A stretch of 64,000 nt of DNA from Bacillus sp. WMMC1349 (GTDB lineage Bacteria > Bacillota > Bacilli > Bacillales > Bacillaceae): assembly GCF_013155385.1 (NCBI RefSeq), contig NZ_JABJUQ010000007.1:3504501-3568500 (forward strand), given 5' to 3'. Positions 24,918 to 34,603 of this stretch are shown here, one piece after another (position 1 is the stretch's first letter; each line of letters starts with the position of its first letter). The notes under the pieces were generated by a model that had not been told where the DNA came from, made no database searches, and saw only the letters and a list, made by a program, of their open reading frames with translations. The translations under genes and the position numbers were made by a program.

Positions 24918-27338
24918 TTGAAAAAAAATCTTATCCGCTTTTCTATTTTTGCTTTTATTTTATTTTTTACTGTATCTAGTTCTCTCACTGGTGTTCATGC
25001 TCAATCAGCTAAAAAACAAGGGGCTGAACTAGAGAAAGCTGAAATTTTCGGAGATATTGATACCACTTCAGACAAACAGACCACAGTCATTGTTGAACTA
25101 AAGGAAAAATCGCTTGCTGAGGCAAAGGCGAAGGGAGAAAAACAGTCAAAGGCTACGTTAAATGCGGCACGAAACAAAGTAAAATCTCAAACAATGAAAA
25201 AGATCAAAAAAGCAAAAGTAAAACGGGAATACCACCGTGTATTTTCTGGATTTTCTCTGAAACTACCGGCAAGTGACATTCCCAAACTTCTAGCTGTAAA
25301 AGACGTCAAAGCTGTTTACCCTAATACGACTTACAAACCTGATGTTATAAAGCAAAAAAGCGTGATGCTTTCAAAAGATACTTATCATCCACAAATGGAT
25401 AAAAGCGCACCATATATTGGTGCAGATCAAGCTTGGCGTTCAGGCTTTACAGGTAAAGGTGTCAAAGTAGCCGTTATTGATACTGGCGTTGATTATAAAC
25501 ATCCAGATTTAAAGAAAAACTTTGGACCTTACAAAGGATATGACTTGGTTGACAATGATTATGATCCACAAGAAACACCTGCAGGAGATCCTCGCGGTGG
25601 AGCAACTAGCCATGGAACACATGTAGCAGGAACAATTGCTGCCAATGGTAAAATCAAAGGTGTCGCACCAGATGCAACTCTCCTTGCCTATCGCGTCCTC
25701 GGTCCTGGTGGAACCGGAACAACTGAAAATGTAATCGCAGGCGTTGAAAAAGCAGTTACAGACGGAGCGAAAGTTATTAATCTTTCCTTAGGCTCTTCAG
25801 TAAACAACCCTGACTATGCAACAAGTATTGCACTTGACTGGGCCATGTCAGAAGGCGTGACAGCCGTAACATCGAATGGCAACAGCGGACCGAAAAATTG
25901 GACGGTCGGATCGCCCGGAACATCAAGGGAAGCTATTTCTGTCGGTGCCACACAACTTCCATATCAAAAATATTCTGTTCACTTTGATTCATATCAAACA
26001 GCGAAAGTGATGGGCTATAATAAAGCAGAAGACCTTCTATCATTGAATAATCAAAAGGTTGAGCTGATTGAAGCAGGAATTGGACAACCTGAAGATTTCA
26101 AAGGAAAAAATCTCAAAGGAAAAGTCGCCGTGATAAAGCGGGGCGACATCCCATTTGTTGATAAAGCTCAGCATGCTAAAGACGCTGGAGCGATTGGAGC
26201 TATTATTTACAATCATGTGTCTGGAGAAATTGAAACTGGTATGATAGAAGGTATGGCCGTACCAACTATTAAGCTCTCTAAGGAAGACGGAGAAGAGCTT
26301 GTTCAGCAGATCAAAAAAAGCAACCGGAACGCCGTTTTTTCTTTCAAACTAGATAAAGAACTTGGCGAAACAATGGCTGCATTTTCATCCCGAGGTCCTG
26401 TTATGGATACTTGGATGATTAAGCCTGACATTTCTGCACCTGGTGTTAATATTGTCAGTACAGTTCCGACACATGATCCAACAAACCCTCATGGTTATGC
26501 ATCTATGCAGGGAACAAGCATGGCTTCACCACATGTAGCTGGTGTTGCAGCTATTGTCAAACAAGCAAAACCAGATTGGTCACCAGACCAAATCAAAGCC
26601 GTTCTGATGAATACTGCTAAAAAATTAACAGATGAAAATGGGAAACGTTATCCTCACAATACCCAAGGAGCAGGTAGTGTTCGAATTATGGATGCCTTGC
26701 ATGCTTCTTCAATTGTTACTCCTGGTAGCTATTCATTCGGAACATACATGAAGGATAAAGGAAGGCAAACAAAAACAAAAACATTTACAATTGAAAACCT
26801 TTCATCACTTAGAAAATCCTATCAGCTTGAATATTCTTTCAAAGGAAAAGGTGTTTCTGTAAGAGGAACGAAAAGAGTTGTCATTCCAGCTCAGAAAACG
26901 GGAAAAGCAAAAGTCAAGGTTATGGTGAATGCCAATAAAGCAAAGGCCGGCACATATGAAGGGACAGTAACTGTCCGTGATGGAGAGAAAAAAGTTGCTG
27001 AAATTCCGCTTCTTTTCATTGTCAAAGAACCTGACTACCCACGTGTCACTTCAGTGACTGTTGCCTCTGGATTAAAGGCTGGCACACACACAATTGAAGC
27101 CTATCTACCAGGCGGAGCGGAAGACTTGGCATTTCTCGTATATGATGAGAATCTCGAATTCATCGGCCAAGCAGGTGTCTATAAAAACCAAGAAAAAGGT
27201 TATCAAACCTATCAATGGAATGGTATGATCAATGACACAACAGCACTTAAACCGGGTCGGTACTATATGCTTGCCTATGCCTCCACGAAAGGGAAATCAA
27301 GCACTGTTTTGACAGAAAAGCCGTTTATCGTCGAATAG
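24918..27338 (+). CDS. vpr: Extracellular subtilisin-type serine protease Vpr
   Basis: Secreted S8 protease of 806 residues, the length of B. subtilis Vpr. Signal peptide at 1-28 (FSIFAFILFFTVSSSLTG..HA). An I9-type propeptide (about 50-140) is followed by the catalytic domain with D188 (VAVIDTGVDY), H232 (SHGTHVAGT) and S534 (GTSMASPHVAG). A PA domain is inserted at about 370-480 (GKVAVIKRGDIPFVDKAQHA). A C-terminal beta-rich region (620-806) follows. TTG 24918 is the start, with AAAGGAGG 8 nt upstream. In B. subtilis Vpr cleaves signalling-peptide precursors and proteins; expression there responds to nutrient and phosphate regulators, which cannot be judged here. Confidence 0.97.
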   Translation: MKKNLIRFSIFAFILFFTVSSSLTGVHAQSAKKQGAELEKAEIFGDIDTTSDKQTTVIVELKEKSLAEAKAKGEKQSKATLNAARNKVKSQTMKKIKKAKVKREYHRVFSGFSLKLPASDIPKLLAVKDVKAVYPNTTYKPDVIKQKSVMLSKDTYHPQMDKSAPYIGADQAWRSGFTGKGVKVAVIDTGVDYKHPDLKKNFGPYKGYDLVDNDYDPQETPAGDPRGGATSHGTHVAGTIAANGKIKGVAPDATLLAYRVLGPGGTGTTENVIAGVEKAVTDGAKVINLSLGSSVNNPDYATSIALDWAMSEGVTAVTSNGNSGPKNWTVGSPGTSREAISVGATQLPYQKYSVHFDSYQTAKVMGYNKAEDLLSLNNQKVELIEAGIGQPEDFKGKNLKGKVAVIKRGDIPFVDKAQHAKDAGAIGAIIYNHVSGEIETGMIEGMAVPTIKLSKEDGEELVQQIKKSNRNAVFSFKLDKELGETMAAFSSRGPVMDTWMIKPDISAPGVNIVSTVPTHDPTNPHGYASMQGTSMASPHVAGVAAIVKQAKPDWSPDQIKAVLMNTAKKLTDENGKRYPHNTQGAGSVRIMDALHASSIVTPGSYSFGTYMKDKGRQTKTKTFTIENLSSLRKSYQLEYSFKGKGVSVRGTKRVVIPAQKTGKAKVKVMVNANKAKAGTYEGTVTVRDGEKKVAEIPLLFIVKEPDYPRVTSVTVASGLKAGTHTIEAYLPGGAEDLAFLVYDENLEFIGQAGVYKNQEKGYQTYQWNGMINDTTALKPGRYYMLAYASTKGKSSTVLTEKPFIVE

Positions 27339-27342
27339 TGAT

Positions 27343-27378
27343 AAGCCTTGTTGAGAATCACTCAACAAGGCTTTTTTA
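27343..27378 (+). terminator. Terminator of vpr
   Basis: 13-bp stem AAGCCTTGTTGAG / CTCAACAAGGCTT with a short loop and TTTTTTA, 5 nt after the vpr stop. Confidence 0.95.
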
Positions 27379-27439
27379 TGGTAAAATCTTGTTCACAGGA
27401 GAAACCTTCTGAAAAAAGCAACCGGAGGACTTCGTCTAT

Positions 27440-27685
27440 ATGTTTTCATTTTTCATATTATTTGGCTTATCCTTCATGATTGCATGCTTTGTTTTTTTTA
27501 CAATATTGTATCTCATCAACAACCTGCAAAAAAACACCCCACACCCATTCCCAAAAGCAGCAGAGCAAACCGTTGACACCATTTTGCTTATACCGCTCAG
27601 CTGGCTGTTAACTGCTTTATATGTGAGCGGTCTTTTACTTCTTTGGCCAGTCCAATATTTAGCGGCTGTTTTTCGGCGTCGTTGA
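27440..27685 (+). CDS. Small hypothetical membrane protein
   Basis: 81 residues with two clear membrane segments: about 1-27 (FSFFILFGLSFMIACFVFFTILYLI) and 46-72 (TILLIPLSWLLTALYVSGLLLLWPV). They are joined by a polar loop NNLQKNTPHPFPKAAEQ, and the protein ends with FRRR. GGAGGA stands 10 nt before ATG 27440. The hydrophobic pattern, basic end and ribosome site argue for a real gene. Family not recognised; it occupies the gap where B. subtilis has ywcH. Confidence 0.6.
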   Translation: MFSFFILFGLSFMIACFVFFTILYLINNLQKNTPHPFPKAAEQTVDTILLIPLSWLLTALYVSGLLLLWPVQYLAAVFRRR

Positions 27686-27781
27686 CGTTCCTAGCAAAAA
27701 ATGTCCGCATCCTCCTTAACTTACGTTTATGGATAACCGATATAAATAGCAAATTGAAGTCGGGAGGAGCGCAGAAGATTG

Positions 27782-27925
27782 ATGAATGCAAAAGATTCGC
27801 TTCAAGAAAAACTCATACCACTCGATGAAGAAAACTTTGCAAAAGGCTGTTTGTCCGGCATTGTGATCAGTCTTCCAATATGGTTTATGATTTATCTTTT
27901 CTTTAAATATGTGATCATCAAATAG
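27782..27925 (+). CDS. Tiny hypothetical membrane protein (47 residues)
   Basis: Reads M-N-A-K-D-S-L-Q-E-K-L, then an acidic stretch IPLDEENFAKGC, then one membrane segment LSGIVISLPIWFMIYLFF and a short KYVIIK end. GGGAGGAG lies about 13 nt upstream, a little far. It follows the 81-residue membrane gene by 96 nt, and its stop lies inside the left arm of the shared terminator, which supports it as the end of a short transcript. Function unknown. Confidence 0.5.
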   Translation: MNAKDSLQEKLIPLDEENFAKGCLSGIVISLPIWFMIYLFFKYVIIK

Positions 27926-27960
27926 AACACCCCTTCAAAAAGAAGCGGTGTTCTAGCTTT
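27923..27960. terminator. Bidirectional terminator between the tiny gene and nfrA
   Basis: Stem TAGAACACC / GGTGTTCTA around an A-rich loop, used by the plus-strand genes and by nfrA, whose own stop codon is in the right arm. The T-run is short on both sides (GCTTTTG on +; ATTTG on -). Confidence 0.65.
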
Positions 27961-28702
27961 TGTTAAAGCCTTTTTCTTTTACAAATTGATTGAGATATGT
28001 TCGTTGCGACTGTTTCAAATGACGCATGATTTGCTCTGTCCACTGATCAGTTCGCTTACCATTCGTTCTATTTTCATAATAACTTGAAATCGTCTTGTCA
28101 TAGTCGGTTAAAGCTTTGTGAAAATCTTCTTGATCTAAGCTGTAAGTATTCTCATGATAAACATGTTCTAATGGCAATCTTGGTTTTTTCGCGGAACGGT
28201 TTGCCGGATGGCCAACAACTAGACCGAACAATGGAAGAACATATTCAGGTGTTTCCAGCAGCTCACAAACCTTTCCTAAATCATTTCGAATCCCACCGAT
28301 ATAGCAGATGCCAAGTCCCATTGACTCAGCTGCCACCGCCATGTTTTGGGCAGCAAGTGCTGCGTCGATTAAGCCGACCATAAATATTTCTGTCCCCTCA
28401 AGAGAAGCTTGAATATCTTCCCCTTTTTCCCGGGCAATTTTGTGATGGCGGAAGAGATCGACACAAAACACAAACAAGTGACCATTTTTCTCTACATATG
28501 GCTGATCACCCGCCAAGGCAGCTAGCTTCCGTTTTTTACTCTGCTCTGTTACACCGATAATTGAATAAGCCTGAATATAACTTGATGTTGATGCACTTTG
28601 GGCACTTTCAACGAGTAAACGAATTTCCTCTTTTGTCAGAGGCTGATCTGTAAAAGACCTGATGGAACGGTGATCTAAAATCGTTTCAATCGTTTGATTC
28701 AT
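27953..28702 (-). CDS. nfrA: NADPH-dependent FMN/nitro reductase NfrA (YwcG)
   Basis: FMN-containing oxidoreductase of the NfsA/NfrA nitroreductase group, 249 residues as in B. subtilis NfrA1. The start TIETILDHRSIRSFTDQPLTKEEI and the FMN-contact motif SAQSASTSSYIQAYSIIGV (35-53) are typical, with AAESMGLGICYIGGIRND in the second half and a basic C-terminus for NADPH. GAGGAGG precedes ATG 28702. It reduces free flavins, nitroaromatics and quinones and is part of the thiol-stress (Spx) response in B. subtilis; regulation is not visible here. As in B. subtilis it lies between vpr and rodA. Confidence 0.95.
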   Translation of the reverse strand: MNQTIETILDHRSIRSFTDQPLTKEEIRLLVESAQSASTSSYIQAYSIIGVTEQSKKRKLAALAGDQPYVEKNGHLFVFCVDLFRHHKIAREKGEDIQASLEGTEIFMVGLIDAALAAQNMAVAAESMGLGICYIGGIRNDLGKVCELLETPEYVLPLFGLVVGHPANRSAKKPRLPLEHVYHENTYSLDQEDFHKALTDYDKTISSYYENRTNGKRTDQWTEQIMRHLKQSQRTYLNQFVKEKGFNKS

Positions 28703-28770
28703 CGCTATACCTCCTCATGACTTTATCATATCTAATTTTTGTTTCATTCCAAAGAGAAATGACTTCACAA

Positions 28771-28805
28771 AAAAAGACAGCCATGTTTCTCTTTTGACTG
28801 TCTTT
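28771..28805 (-). terminator. Terminator of the first rodA-like gene
   Basis: Minus strand stem AAAGACAG / CTGTCTTT with a 17-nt loop, then TTTTGTG; it begins 9 nt past the stop. Confidence 0.8.
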
Positions 28806-28813
28806 CATGCCTA

Positions 28814-29986
28814 TTATTTAAACATATAACCTTGATATTTTGTAAGCTGACAACTCGCATTGTAGACGATCGCAAATCCAAGCATCGTCGCCACCACAGA
28901 GCTTCCGCCATAGCTGACAAACAGCAAAGGGACACCTGTGACAGGCATTAAACCGATATTCATCCCGATATTCTGGAATGTATGAATAACGATCAGAGCG
29001 GTATATCCGACAACAAAGTGTGAGGCAAACCGATTAAATGGGTGGATTTTTTCAATCAACACGACAAGCCTGTAAATCAAATAAAAGAACATGATGACAA
29101 CAACGGTACAGCCAATAAAGCCGAAACTCTCGCCGATTACTGAAAATATGAAATCTGTATGTCCTTCTGGAACATACACTTTCATATCGTTAATACCCGA
29201 ACCAAAAATTTGTCCTGACCCGATCGCCATCACAGCTTGGTCCGTTTGGTATGTGTCTTTAGACGTTTGCTTGCTTGAATCATACCATGTCATCACCCGA
29301 TCAATTTGATATGTTTGTATATGAAGGACATCTTTAGAAAACTCGGGAAAAGAAATCACGACTAATAAAGCAAGTAAAACGACGGTTATACCAGTACCTG
29401 CAACAATCGCAATCAATTTCCAGTTTATTCCGGATAGAAAGATCATAACAGCGACAAAAAACATACAGATTCCTGCTGTACCAGCATCTTGTAGGAAAAT
29501 CAACCCTACTGGAATTACAGCAGTTCCAGCAATTTTCAATAATAAATGAACATCTTCCTCTATGGAGCGCGAACCTTTTGGACTGGCTTTTGAAATAACT
29601 GACGCCAGCATCATAATCAAACCGATTTTCATAAATTCCGAAGGTTGTAAAGTGACTGAACCACCAAATCTAAACCAGCTTTTAGCACCTTTTACCACCG
29701 GAGCAATCGATTCCGGACTAATTTTCAAAAGAATTAACAAGAGGATTCCAGATATATATATATATAAGCTCATTTTTTCAATCTGTTCCAAATCAAAATA
29801 AAGAAAGCCAATGATAAGTGAAATACCAATTAAATAATAAATCAGCTGTTTTACAGGATAACCTTTTAAAGAGAATGACGGATCCGCAGCATAAACAGCC
29901 ACAACACTAATCATCAAGAAAGCTGCTAATATAAAAATCAAATCCCCCTGATAAAAAGGACTTGTGATATTTTTTTTCTGACTCAT
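28814..29986 (-). CDS. SEDS-family peptidoglycan polymerase, RodA-like (distal copy)
   Basis: 390-residue, ten-segment membrane protein of the RodA/FtsW/SpoVE family, which polymerises lipid II into glycan strands during elongation. It starts [16 protein letters not shown] like B. subtilis RodA, carries [11 protein letters not shown] (extracellular loop with the conserved Trp), and [14 protein letters not shown] with the essential Asp. It ends [37 protein letters not shown], the family signature. It is a close paralogue of the gene 110 nt upstream; the loop KGAKSWF and the spacing before it are closer to B. subtilis RodA here. Which copy is the true rodA is not decided. GGGGGAG precedes ATG. 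Confidence 0.93.
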   Translation of the reverse strand: MSQKKNITSPFYQGDLIFILAAFLMISVVAVYAADPSFSLKGYPVKQLIYYLIGISLIIGFLYFDLEQIEKMSLYIYISGILLLILLKISPESIAPVVKGAKSWFRFGGSVTLQPSEFMKIGLIMMLASVISKASPKGSRSIEEDVHLLLKIAGTAVIPVGLIFLQDAGTAGICMFFVAVMIFLSGINWKLIAIVAGTGITVVLLALLVVISFPEFSKDVLHIQTYQIDRVMTWYDSSKQTSKDTYQTDQAVMAIGSGQIFGSGINDMKVYVPEGHTDFIFSVIGESFGFIGCTVVVIMFFYLIYRLVVLIEKIHPFNRFASHFVVGYTALIVIHTFQNIGMNIGLMPVTGVPLLFVSYGGSSVVATMLGFAIVYNASCQLTKYQGYMFK

Positions 29987-30071
29987 TACTCCCCCGCCTT
30001 AATTCTTATCAAAAACCACTAAATTTTATTATACATGAACGATGTGAAAGATGACACTTTTAACACAATAA

Positions 30072-30101
30072 AATAACAGCCTGAGATATCAGACTGTTAT
30101 T
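30072..30101 (-). terminator. Terminator of the upstream rodA-like gene
   Basis: Stem AATAACAGTCTGA / TCAGGCTGTTATT (one G-T) with a 4-nt loop, then TTATT; its left arm contains the stop codon of the gene. It shows that the two rodA-like genes can be separate transcripts. Confidence 0.75.
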
Positions 30102-31281
30102 TAAACATATATCTTTGATATTTAGTTAGTTGGCAACTCGCATTATAGACGATCGCAAAACCTGTCAGTGTAGCGACAACCGAACTGCCTCCATAACTCA
30201 CTAGTAGCAAGGGGATACCTGTCACAGGCATAATTCCAATATTCATGCCGATATTTTGAAAAGTATGAATGACGATTAAAGCCGTAAAACCGGCACAGAA
30301 AAATGAGGCAAACTTGTTAAATGGATGTATTCGGTCGATGAGAACAACAAATCGGTAAATTAAAAAGAAAAACATAATGACAACGAATGTGCAGCCAACA
30401 AACCCAAAACTTTCACCAATGACTGCAAAAATAAAGTCTGTTTGTGCTTCAGGAACATAAACTTGAAGGTCGCGCACACCATTACCAAACACCTGACCAG
30501 AACCGATGGCCATTTGCGCCCGCTCGACCTGTAATTTCGCATCGGGGTTTTGTTCACTCGGATTGACCCATGTCATCACACGGTTAATTTGATATTTCTC
30601 AATTCCGACCGAAGCCGCAAGATCGGGAAAGCTAATCATCACGTATAATATTGAAACTGCGACGGTGACGCCTGATAAAAAGATCAGCGAGATGAGCTTC
30701 CAGTTAACGCCTGATAGAAAGATCATCACAAGAATCACAAACATGACGATCCCGGCTGTACCAGTGTCCTGTTCTAAAATGAGCCCTACCGGCACAATGA
30801 CAATACCAAAGATTTTCATTAGAAAGATGCAATCTGCTTTTAACGTCCGTTTTCCTGTCGGACTGTGTTTGGACATAAAAGATGCTAAATACATGATCAA
30901 GCCGATTTTCATAAACTCAGAAGGCTGCAATGTAAAGCCAGGAAGCATAAACCAGCTTTTTGCACCGTTTCGTATAGGAGCAAAATCTCTCCCGCCGATT
31001 TGTTCAGGACTTAACTTTAAAATAATCAGTGACAGAATACATAAAATGAAAATGAAAAAACTTAATTTTTCGATTTGCTCTAAATCAAAATATAGAAATG
31101 CAATGATAATAAAAGCACCGAGCAAATAGTAGAGGGTTTGTTTCATCGCAAAAGGCTCACCATATTGATTAAATTGCTGAGCTGCATAAACTGAAACAAC
31201 ACTAATGATAAAAAAGATGGTATATGCAAAAATCAAATCCCCTTGGTAAAAGGGGTTTGTGAAATTTTTTTTCTCATTCAT
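30097..31281 (-). CDS. SEDS-family peptidoglycan polymerase, RodA-like (proximal copy)
   Basis: 394-residue tandem paralogue of the gene at 28814, probably from local duplication. The N-terminus [20 protein letters not shown], the lipid-II polymerase Asp in [14 protein letters not shown] and the C-terminal signature [29 protein letters not shown] (read in parts) are intact, so both are expected to be active. Its second extracellular region is longer than in the other copy ([23 protein letters not shown]). GCGGGG precedes ATG 31281. B. subtilis has a single rodA here. Specialisation, such as envelope stress or sporulation, is inference. Confidence 0.92.
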   Translation of the reverse strand: MNEKKNFTNPFYQGDLIFAYTIFFIISVVSVYAAQQFNQYGEPFAMKQTLYYLLGAFIIIAFLYFDLEQIEKLSFFIFILCILSLIILKLSPEQIGGRDFAPIRNGAKSWFMLPGFTLQPSEFMKIGLIMYLASFMSKHSPTGKRTLKADCIFLMKIFGIVIVPVGLILEQDTGTAGIVMFVILVMIFLSGVNWKLISLIFLSGVTVAVSILYVMISFPDLAASVGIEKYQINRVMTWVNPSEQNPDAKLQVERAQMAIGSGQVFGNGVRDLQVYVPEAQTDFIFAVIGESFGFVGCTFVVIMFFFLIYRFVVLIDRIHPFNKFASFFCAGFTALIVIHTFQNIGMNIGIMPVTGIPLLLVSYGGSSVVATLTGFAIVYNASCQLTKYQRYMFK

Positions 31282-31441
31282 TAAAACCCCGCCTTTATAA
31301 CTAACACGCTAAAACTACAGTAACTTCCTCTCACATGATATGACGCACAACTGAATAAAATGTTTCGGTTGGTCACACACAAAAAAATTCCTTTTTTGTT
31401 GTAAAGGATTTTTACTATTTGATATCGAATGTTCTAATAAC

Positions 31442-31469
31442 TTGATTTTTGATCTATTTGTATTAAAAT
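31442..31469 (+). promoter_or_regulatory. Putative promoter of the YjiH-family gene
   Basis: TTGATT (31442-31447), 16-nt spacer, TAAAAT (31464-31469), 75 nt before the start codon. The rest of 31282-31441 shows a weak AAAGGA-type hairpin but no gene. Confidence 0.5.
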
Positions 31470-31544
31470 TAATAAAGATGCATAAAATTGAATATTTGAG
31501 AAACCATGCAACAAATTACCTAAAAAAAAAGGGAGTTTTTCAAT

Positions 31545-32900
31545 TTGGATAAAGCACTTCAAAAGCGTAAACGACTGGACGTCATGAAATTCTTGATTCC
31601 TTCGCTGATCGGGATCATATTGTTTATGGTCCCCATTAAAAATGAAGAAAAATTAACAATACCCATTGCAGTACTCTCCGATGCACTGAAAGAACTGCTT
31701 AATCATCAGCTCCCATTCATCATGATGTTTATTGTTACCGTAACATTTATCTTAACCTTTATTACAAAAACCTTTCATCCATCTCTTATTAAAAAAAGTG
31801 AATTTTTTAATAATCTCTTGAATGTATCTTTATTCTGGTATGTTATCCGCTTTTTTGGAATGATTTTTGCGATTATGACGTTTTTTAAAGTTGGACCGTC
31901 AGCGGTTTATTCAGGCAGTACGGGAGGAACTTTATTAAATAGTCTCTTACCTGTTCTCTTTTCTGTTTTCTTATTTGCCGGACTTTTTCTACCTTTCTTG
32001 CTCAACTTTGGCTTGCTTGAATTGTTCGGAGCATTAATGACAAAGTTTATGAGACCGGTCTTTAAGCTTCCTGGACGATCTTCAATTGACTGTATGGCTT
32101 CATGGCTTGGCGATGGCACGATCGGTGTTCTTTTGACAAGCAAACAATATGAAGAAGGATTCTATACGAAACGCGAGGCCGCGATTATCGGTACGACTTT
32201 CTCCGTTGTCTCTATCACGTTCTCTCTTGTGATTATCTCTCAAGTAGACCTCGGTCATATGTTTGTTCCATTTTATTTGACTATTTTGCTTGCCGGAGTT
32301 GTCGCAGCCGTCATCACACCACGGATTCCACCTTTATCACGTAAGGCTGATACATATATTACAGATCAAGGTAACAAAGACCTGGAAACGATTCCTGAAG
32401 GATTCACTTCGTTTCAATGGGGAATCAACCAAGCGATCAAGAAAGCGAAGAAAAACACTAGTGTGAAAGATTTTCTAAAAGATGGAATGAAAAACGTACT
32501 CGATATGTGGATGGGTGTCGCCCCCGTCGTAATGGCACTCGGGACTGCTGCTTTAATTGTCGCCAACTATACACCGGTCTTTCAATGGCTTGGTATCCCG
32601 TTTATCCCTTTGCTTGAACTGTTACAAGTTCCAGAAGCGGTAGAGGCCTCACAAACACTTGTCGTCGGGTTTGCTGATATGTTTCTCCCATCTGTGCTTG
32701 CAAGCGGAATAGAGAGTGAGATGACACGTTTTATCATCGCCTGTGTCTCTGTGACTCAATTAATCTATATGTCAGAAGTCGGCGGTCTTTTGATCGGCTC
32801 AAAAATCCCAGTGTCCTTCCTTGACTTGATCTTGATTTTCATCGTCCGGACATTGATCACATTACCGGTTATTGCACTTTGTGCCCACTTCATTTTTTAA
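31545..32900 (+). CDS. YjiH-family membrane protein (nucleoside-recognition Gate domains)
   Basis: 451-residue polytopic membrane protein with about ten hydrophobic segments, of the YjiH family related to nucleoside-transporter Gate domains and sporulation proteins SpmA/SpmB. Motifs seen include SSIDCMASWLGDGTIGVLLTSKQY and VGFADMFLPSVLASGIESEM. Substrate unknown. The start is TTG 31545 with GGGAG 10 nt upstream. It has its own promoter and a strong terminator, thus a monocistronic unit. It lies between rodA and ywcE, where B. subtilis has no such gene, so it belongs to lineage-specific content. Confidence 0.85.
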   Translation: MDKALQKRKRLDVMKFLIPSLIGIILFMVPIKNEEKLTIPIAVLSDALKELLNHQLPFIMMFIVTVTFILTFITKTFHPSLIKKSEFFNNLLNVSLFWYVIRFFGMIFAIMTFFKVGPSAVYSGSTGGTLLNSLLPVLFSVFLFAGLFLPFLLNFGLLELFGALMTKFMRPVFKLPGRSSIDCMASWLGDGTIGVLLTSKQYEEGFYTKREAAIIGTTFSVVSITFSLVIISQVDLGHMFVPFYLTILLAGVVAAVITPRIPPLSRKADTYITDQGNKDLETIPEGFTSFQWGINQAIKKAKKNTSVKDFLKDGMKNVLDMWMGVAPVVMALGTAALIVANYTPVFQWLGIPFIPLLELLQVPEAVEASQTLVVGFADMFLPSVLASGIESEMTRFIIACVSVTQLIYMSEVGGLLIGSKIPVSFLDLILIFIVRTLITLPVIALCAHFIF

Positions 32901-32910
32901 TCACAAACAC

Positions 32911-32950
32911 AAAAGGTCTTTGCGGTCAAACACAAAGACCTTTTGCTTTT
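32911..32950. terminator. Bidirectional terminator between YjiH-family gene and Eis-like gene
   Basis: Stem AAAAGGTCTTTG / CAAAGACCTTTT with T-rich tails on both strands (GCTTTTT on +, GTGTTTG on -). Confidence 0.85.
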
Positions 32951-34113
32951 TAAAAGTAATCCATTAACCAAGGCGTTAACGGTACTACAGTTTGATCAAG
33001 CCTCTTTACTTCCTCACGATGTCCCACAAGTTTCCCAGCTTGATAGAAAAATTGAGCTGTTCGAGCACCAAGCAAAAAAGCTGTGAAGGACTGGATATCA
33101 ATTGTTAGTAGATTTTTAGCCGTTTCTGCATTTACTGCTTCCACATCATGTCTATCAACCTGGAGAGTTTGGTTGTTCCATTCTGCTACTTCATCAGTGA
33201 CCTGAAAGACAAACGGTTCTTCGATAAGGTGCCTAAGCGGGTAATCTTGCAAAAAAGAATGGATATCTGTGATTCTTGCCATCATATAAGGATGAATCTC
33301 CTGCTTGATTTTTGGTTCGTGAAGGAAAAAATCCAGACCATCATCAGGGTGAACTGTGATCTCAAGTTGTTCAATCATTGAATCATGCTGGCAAAGAAAA
33401 TTCCAAAGACCACAGCGTGACTCATGATGTAAATCAACCCATTCTTCCACAATTATTTTCCGGTTCTCTAATTTATAAAGGAGATAACCAAGTGCTAGCC
33501 CATCCTTTGAATAGTAAACAGCCAACATGAGCGGATCTGATAAAATGTTTGTCATCCAGTCCTCTTCATCACGCTTTAATAACCCGTTATACCGCTTTCG
33601 ATACTGCTCATAGAGCCTCCCCGCTTCAGCCAGCCCTTCGAGTTTATCCAACCTTCGCACATATCCATCCGGTTGTTCAAACGGTGTAAGATGTTCACAT
33701 TTGATTGTAAACACCTTTTCATAAAACACCAGCTCCCAACCAAACTTACGGTAAAAGGAAATGTTAAACGGATGTAAAAAACTGATCGCCTGGCGGTTTT
33801 TCCTCATGATTTCTAAAGATTTTATTAGAAGTTGTCTAACTGTACCTTTTCTTCGTTCCTCAGGCCAAGTTGCAACACCACCAATCCCCCCCATTTTCAT
33901 ATCCTGATGTTCAATTTGCACTTCAAATGGAATGATATTCAGTTTAGAAATAAGCTTTTCTCCTTCTTTCATTCCAATCACTTCATGCTGTTGATACTTC
34001 AACTTAACTCTGGTCAGCTCTTCCTGAGAAAGTTTTCGTTGAAAGGCGTATTCTGAAAGATGGATACACTTCATGATGTCGGCTTCTGAGGTCATGCTAA
34101 CAAGTCTTCTCAT
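32950..34113 (-). CDS. Eis-like GNAT N-acetyltransferase
   Basis: 387-residue acetyltransferase of the Eis group: two GNAT-type domains and a C-terminal sterol-carrier-like domain. The first GNAT domain (about 1-145) has the acetyl-CoA P-loop GIGGVATWPEERRKGTVRQLL (in GGVATWPEERRKGTV form) and FLHPFNISFYRKFGWE. The tail (about 285-387) includes IDIQSFTAFLLGARTAQFF, the usual Eis C-terminal motif. Relatives acetylate aminoglycosides and other amines; the substrate here is unknown. GGGAG lies upstream of ATG 34113. There is no counterpart at this place in B. subtilis. Confidence 0.88.
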   Translation of the reverse strand: MRRLVSMTSEADIMKCIHLSEYAFQRKLSQEELTRVKLKYQQHEVIGMKEGEKLISKLNIIPFEVQIEHQDMKMGGIGGVATWPEERRKGTVRQLLIKSLEIMRKNRQAISFLHPFNISFYRKFGWELVFYEKVFTIKCEHLTPFEQPDGYVRRLDKLEGLAEAGRLYEQYRKRYNGLLKRDEEDWMTNILSDPLMLAVYYSKDGLALGYLLYKLENRKIIVEEWVDLHHESRCGLWNFLCQHDSMIEQLEITVHPDDGLDFFLHEPKIKQEIHPYMMARITDIHSFLQDYPLRHLIEEPFVFQVTDEVAEWNNQTLQVDRHDVEAVNAETAKNLLTIDIQSFTAFLLGARTAQFFYQAGKLVGHREEVKRLDQTVVPLTPWLMDYF

Positions 34114-34335
34114 CGCAACAATCTCCCTATTATTGGTTTATGACATATTCTAGATTTAATCCATATTTCCTACTGAAAAATTAGGAATAACAAAGTGTGG
34201 AAATTGCTCTCTAATATGTATCTTTTTTCTAATGATGTGATATAATAATTGTAACAGAATGTTCACAAAACATCCTTTAAATTGACACAATTCGCTATTT
34301 GATAACGCTTACTTTTTTTGAAAGGGGTTAAACGT

Positions 34336-34596
34336 ATGGATATGTTTTTCGCTTACTTGCTGATTGCCAGCGCCACTCCTTTGTTTTTATGGCTGGACAA
34401 TAAGAAAGTCGCCCTTTCTTCTATACCGCCGATCATGTTAATGTGGGTATTTTTCTTTTTTTACATGACAAACAGACTTTCTCCTACAGGACACTCTCTC
34501 ATGGTTATACTCTTCACTTTAAATGTTATCATTGCCCATATCGCAGCATTCTTCATTTATGGACTTCCACTAATCCGTAAACATTCAAGACAATAG
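34336..34596 (+). CDS. ywcE: Spore morphogenesis/germination holin-like protein YwcE
   Basis: 86-residue membrane protein with three hydrophobic segments and no enzymatic motif; very close to B. subtilis YwcE ([26 protein letters not shown]). YwcE is needed for normal spore envelope structure and germination. The open frame begins at 34318, but ATG 34336 follows GAAAGGGG and matches the family start. An extended -10 GTGATATAAT (TATAAT 34241-34246) lies upstream. It keeps its B. subtilis position after rodA, though two genes have come in between and a three-gene module has entered before qoxD. Repeat copy 5 follows 7 bases after the stop. Confidence 0.95.
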   Translation: MDMFFAYLLIASATPLFLWLDNKKVALSSIPPIMLMWVFFFFYMTNRLSPTGHSLMVILFTLNVIIAHIAAFFIYGLPLIRKHSRQ

Positions 34597-34603
34597 CTTA
34601 AAT

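Noticed and set aside
24803..24988. 61-codon minus-strand frame upstream of vpr
   Set aside because: It overlaps the vpr signal-peptide region and the vpr ribosome site.
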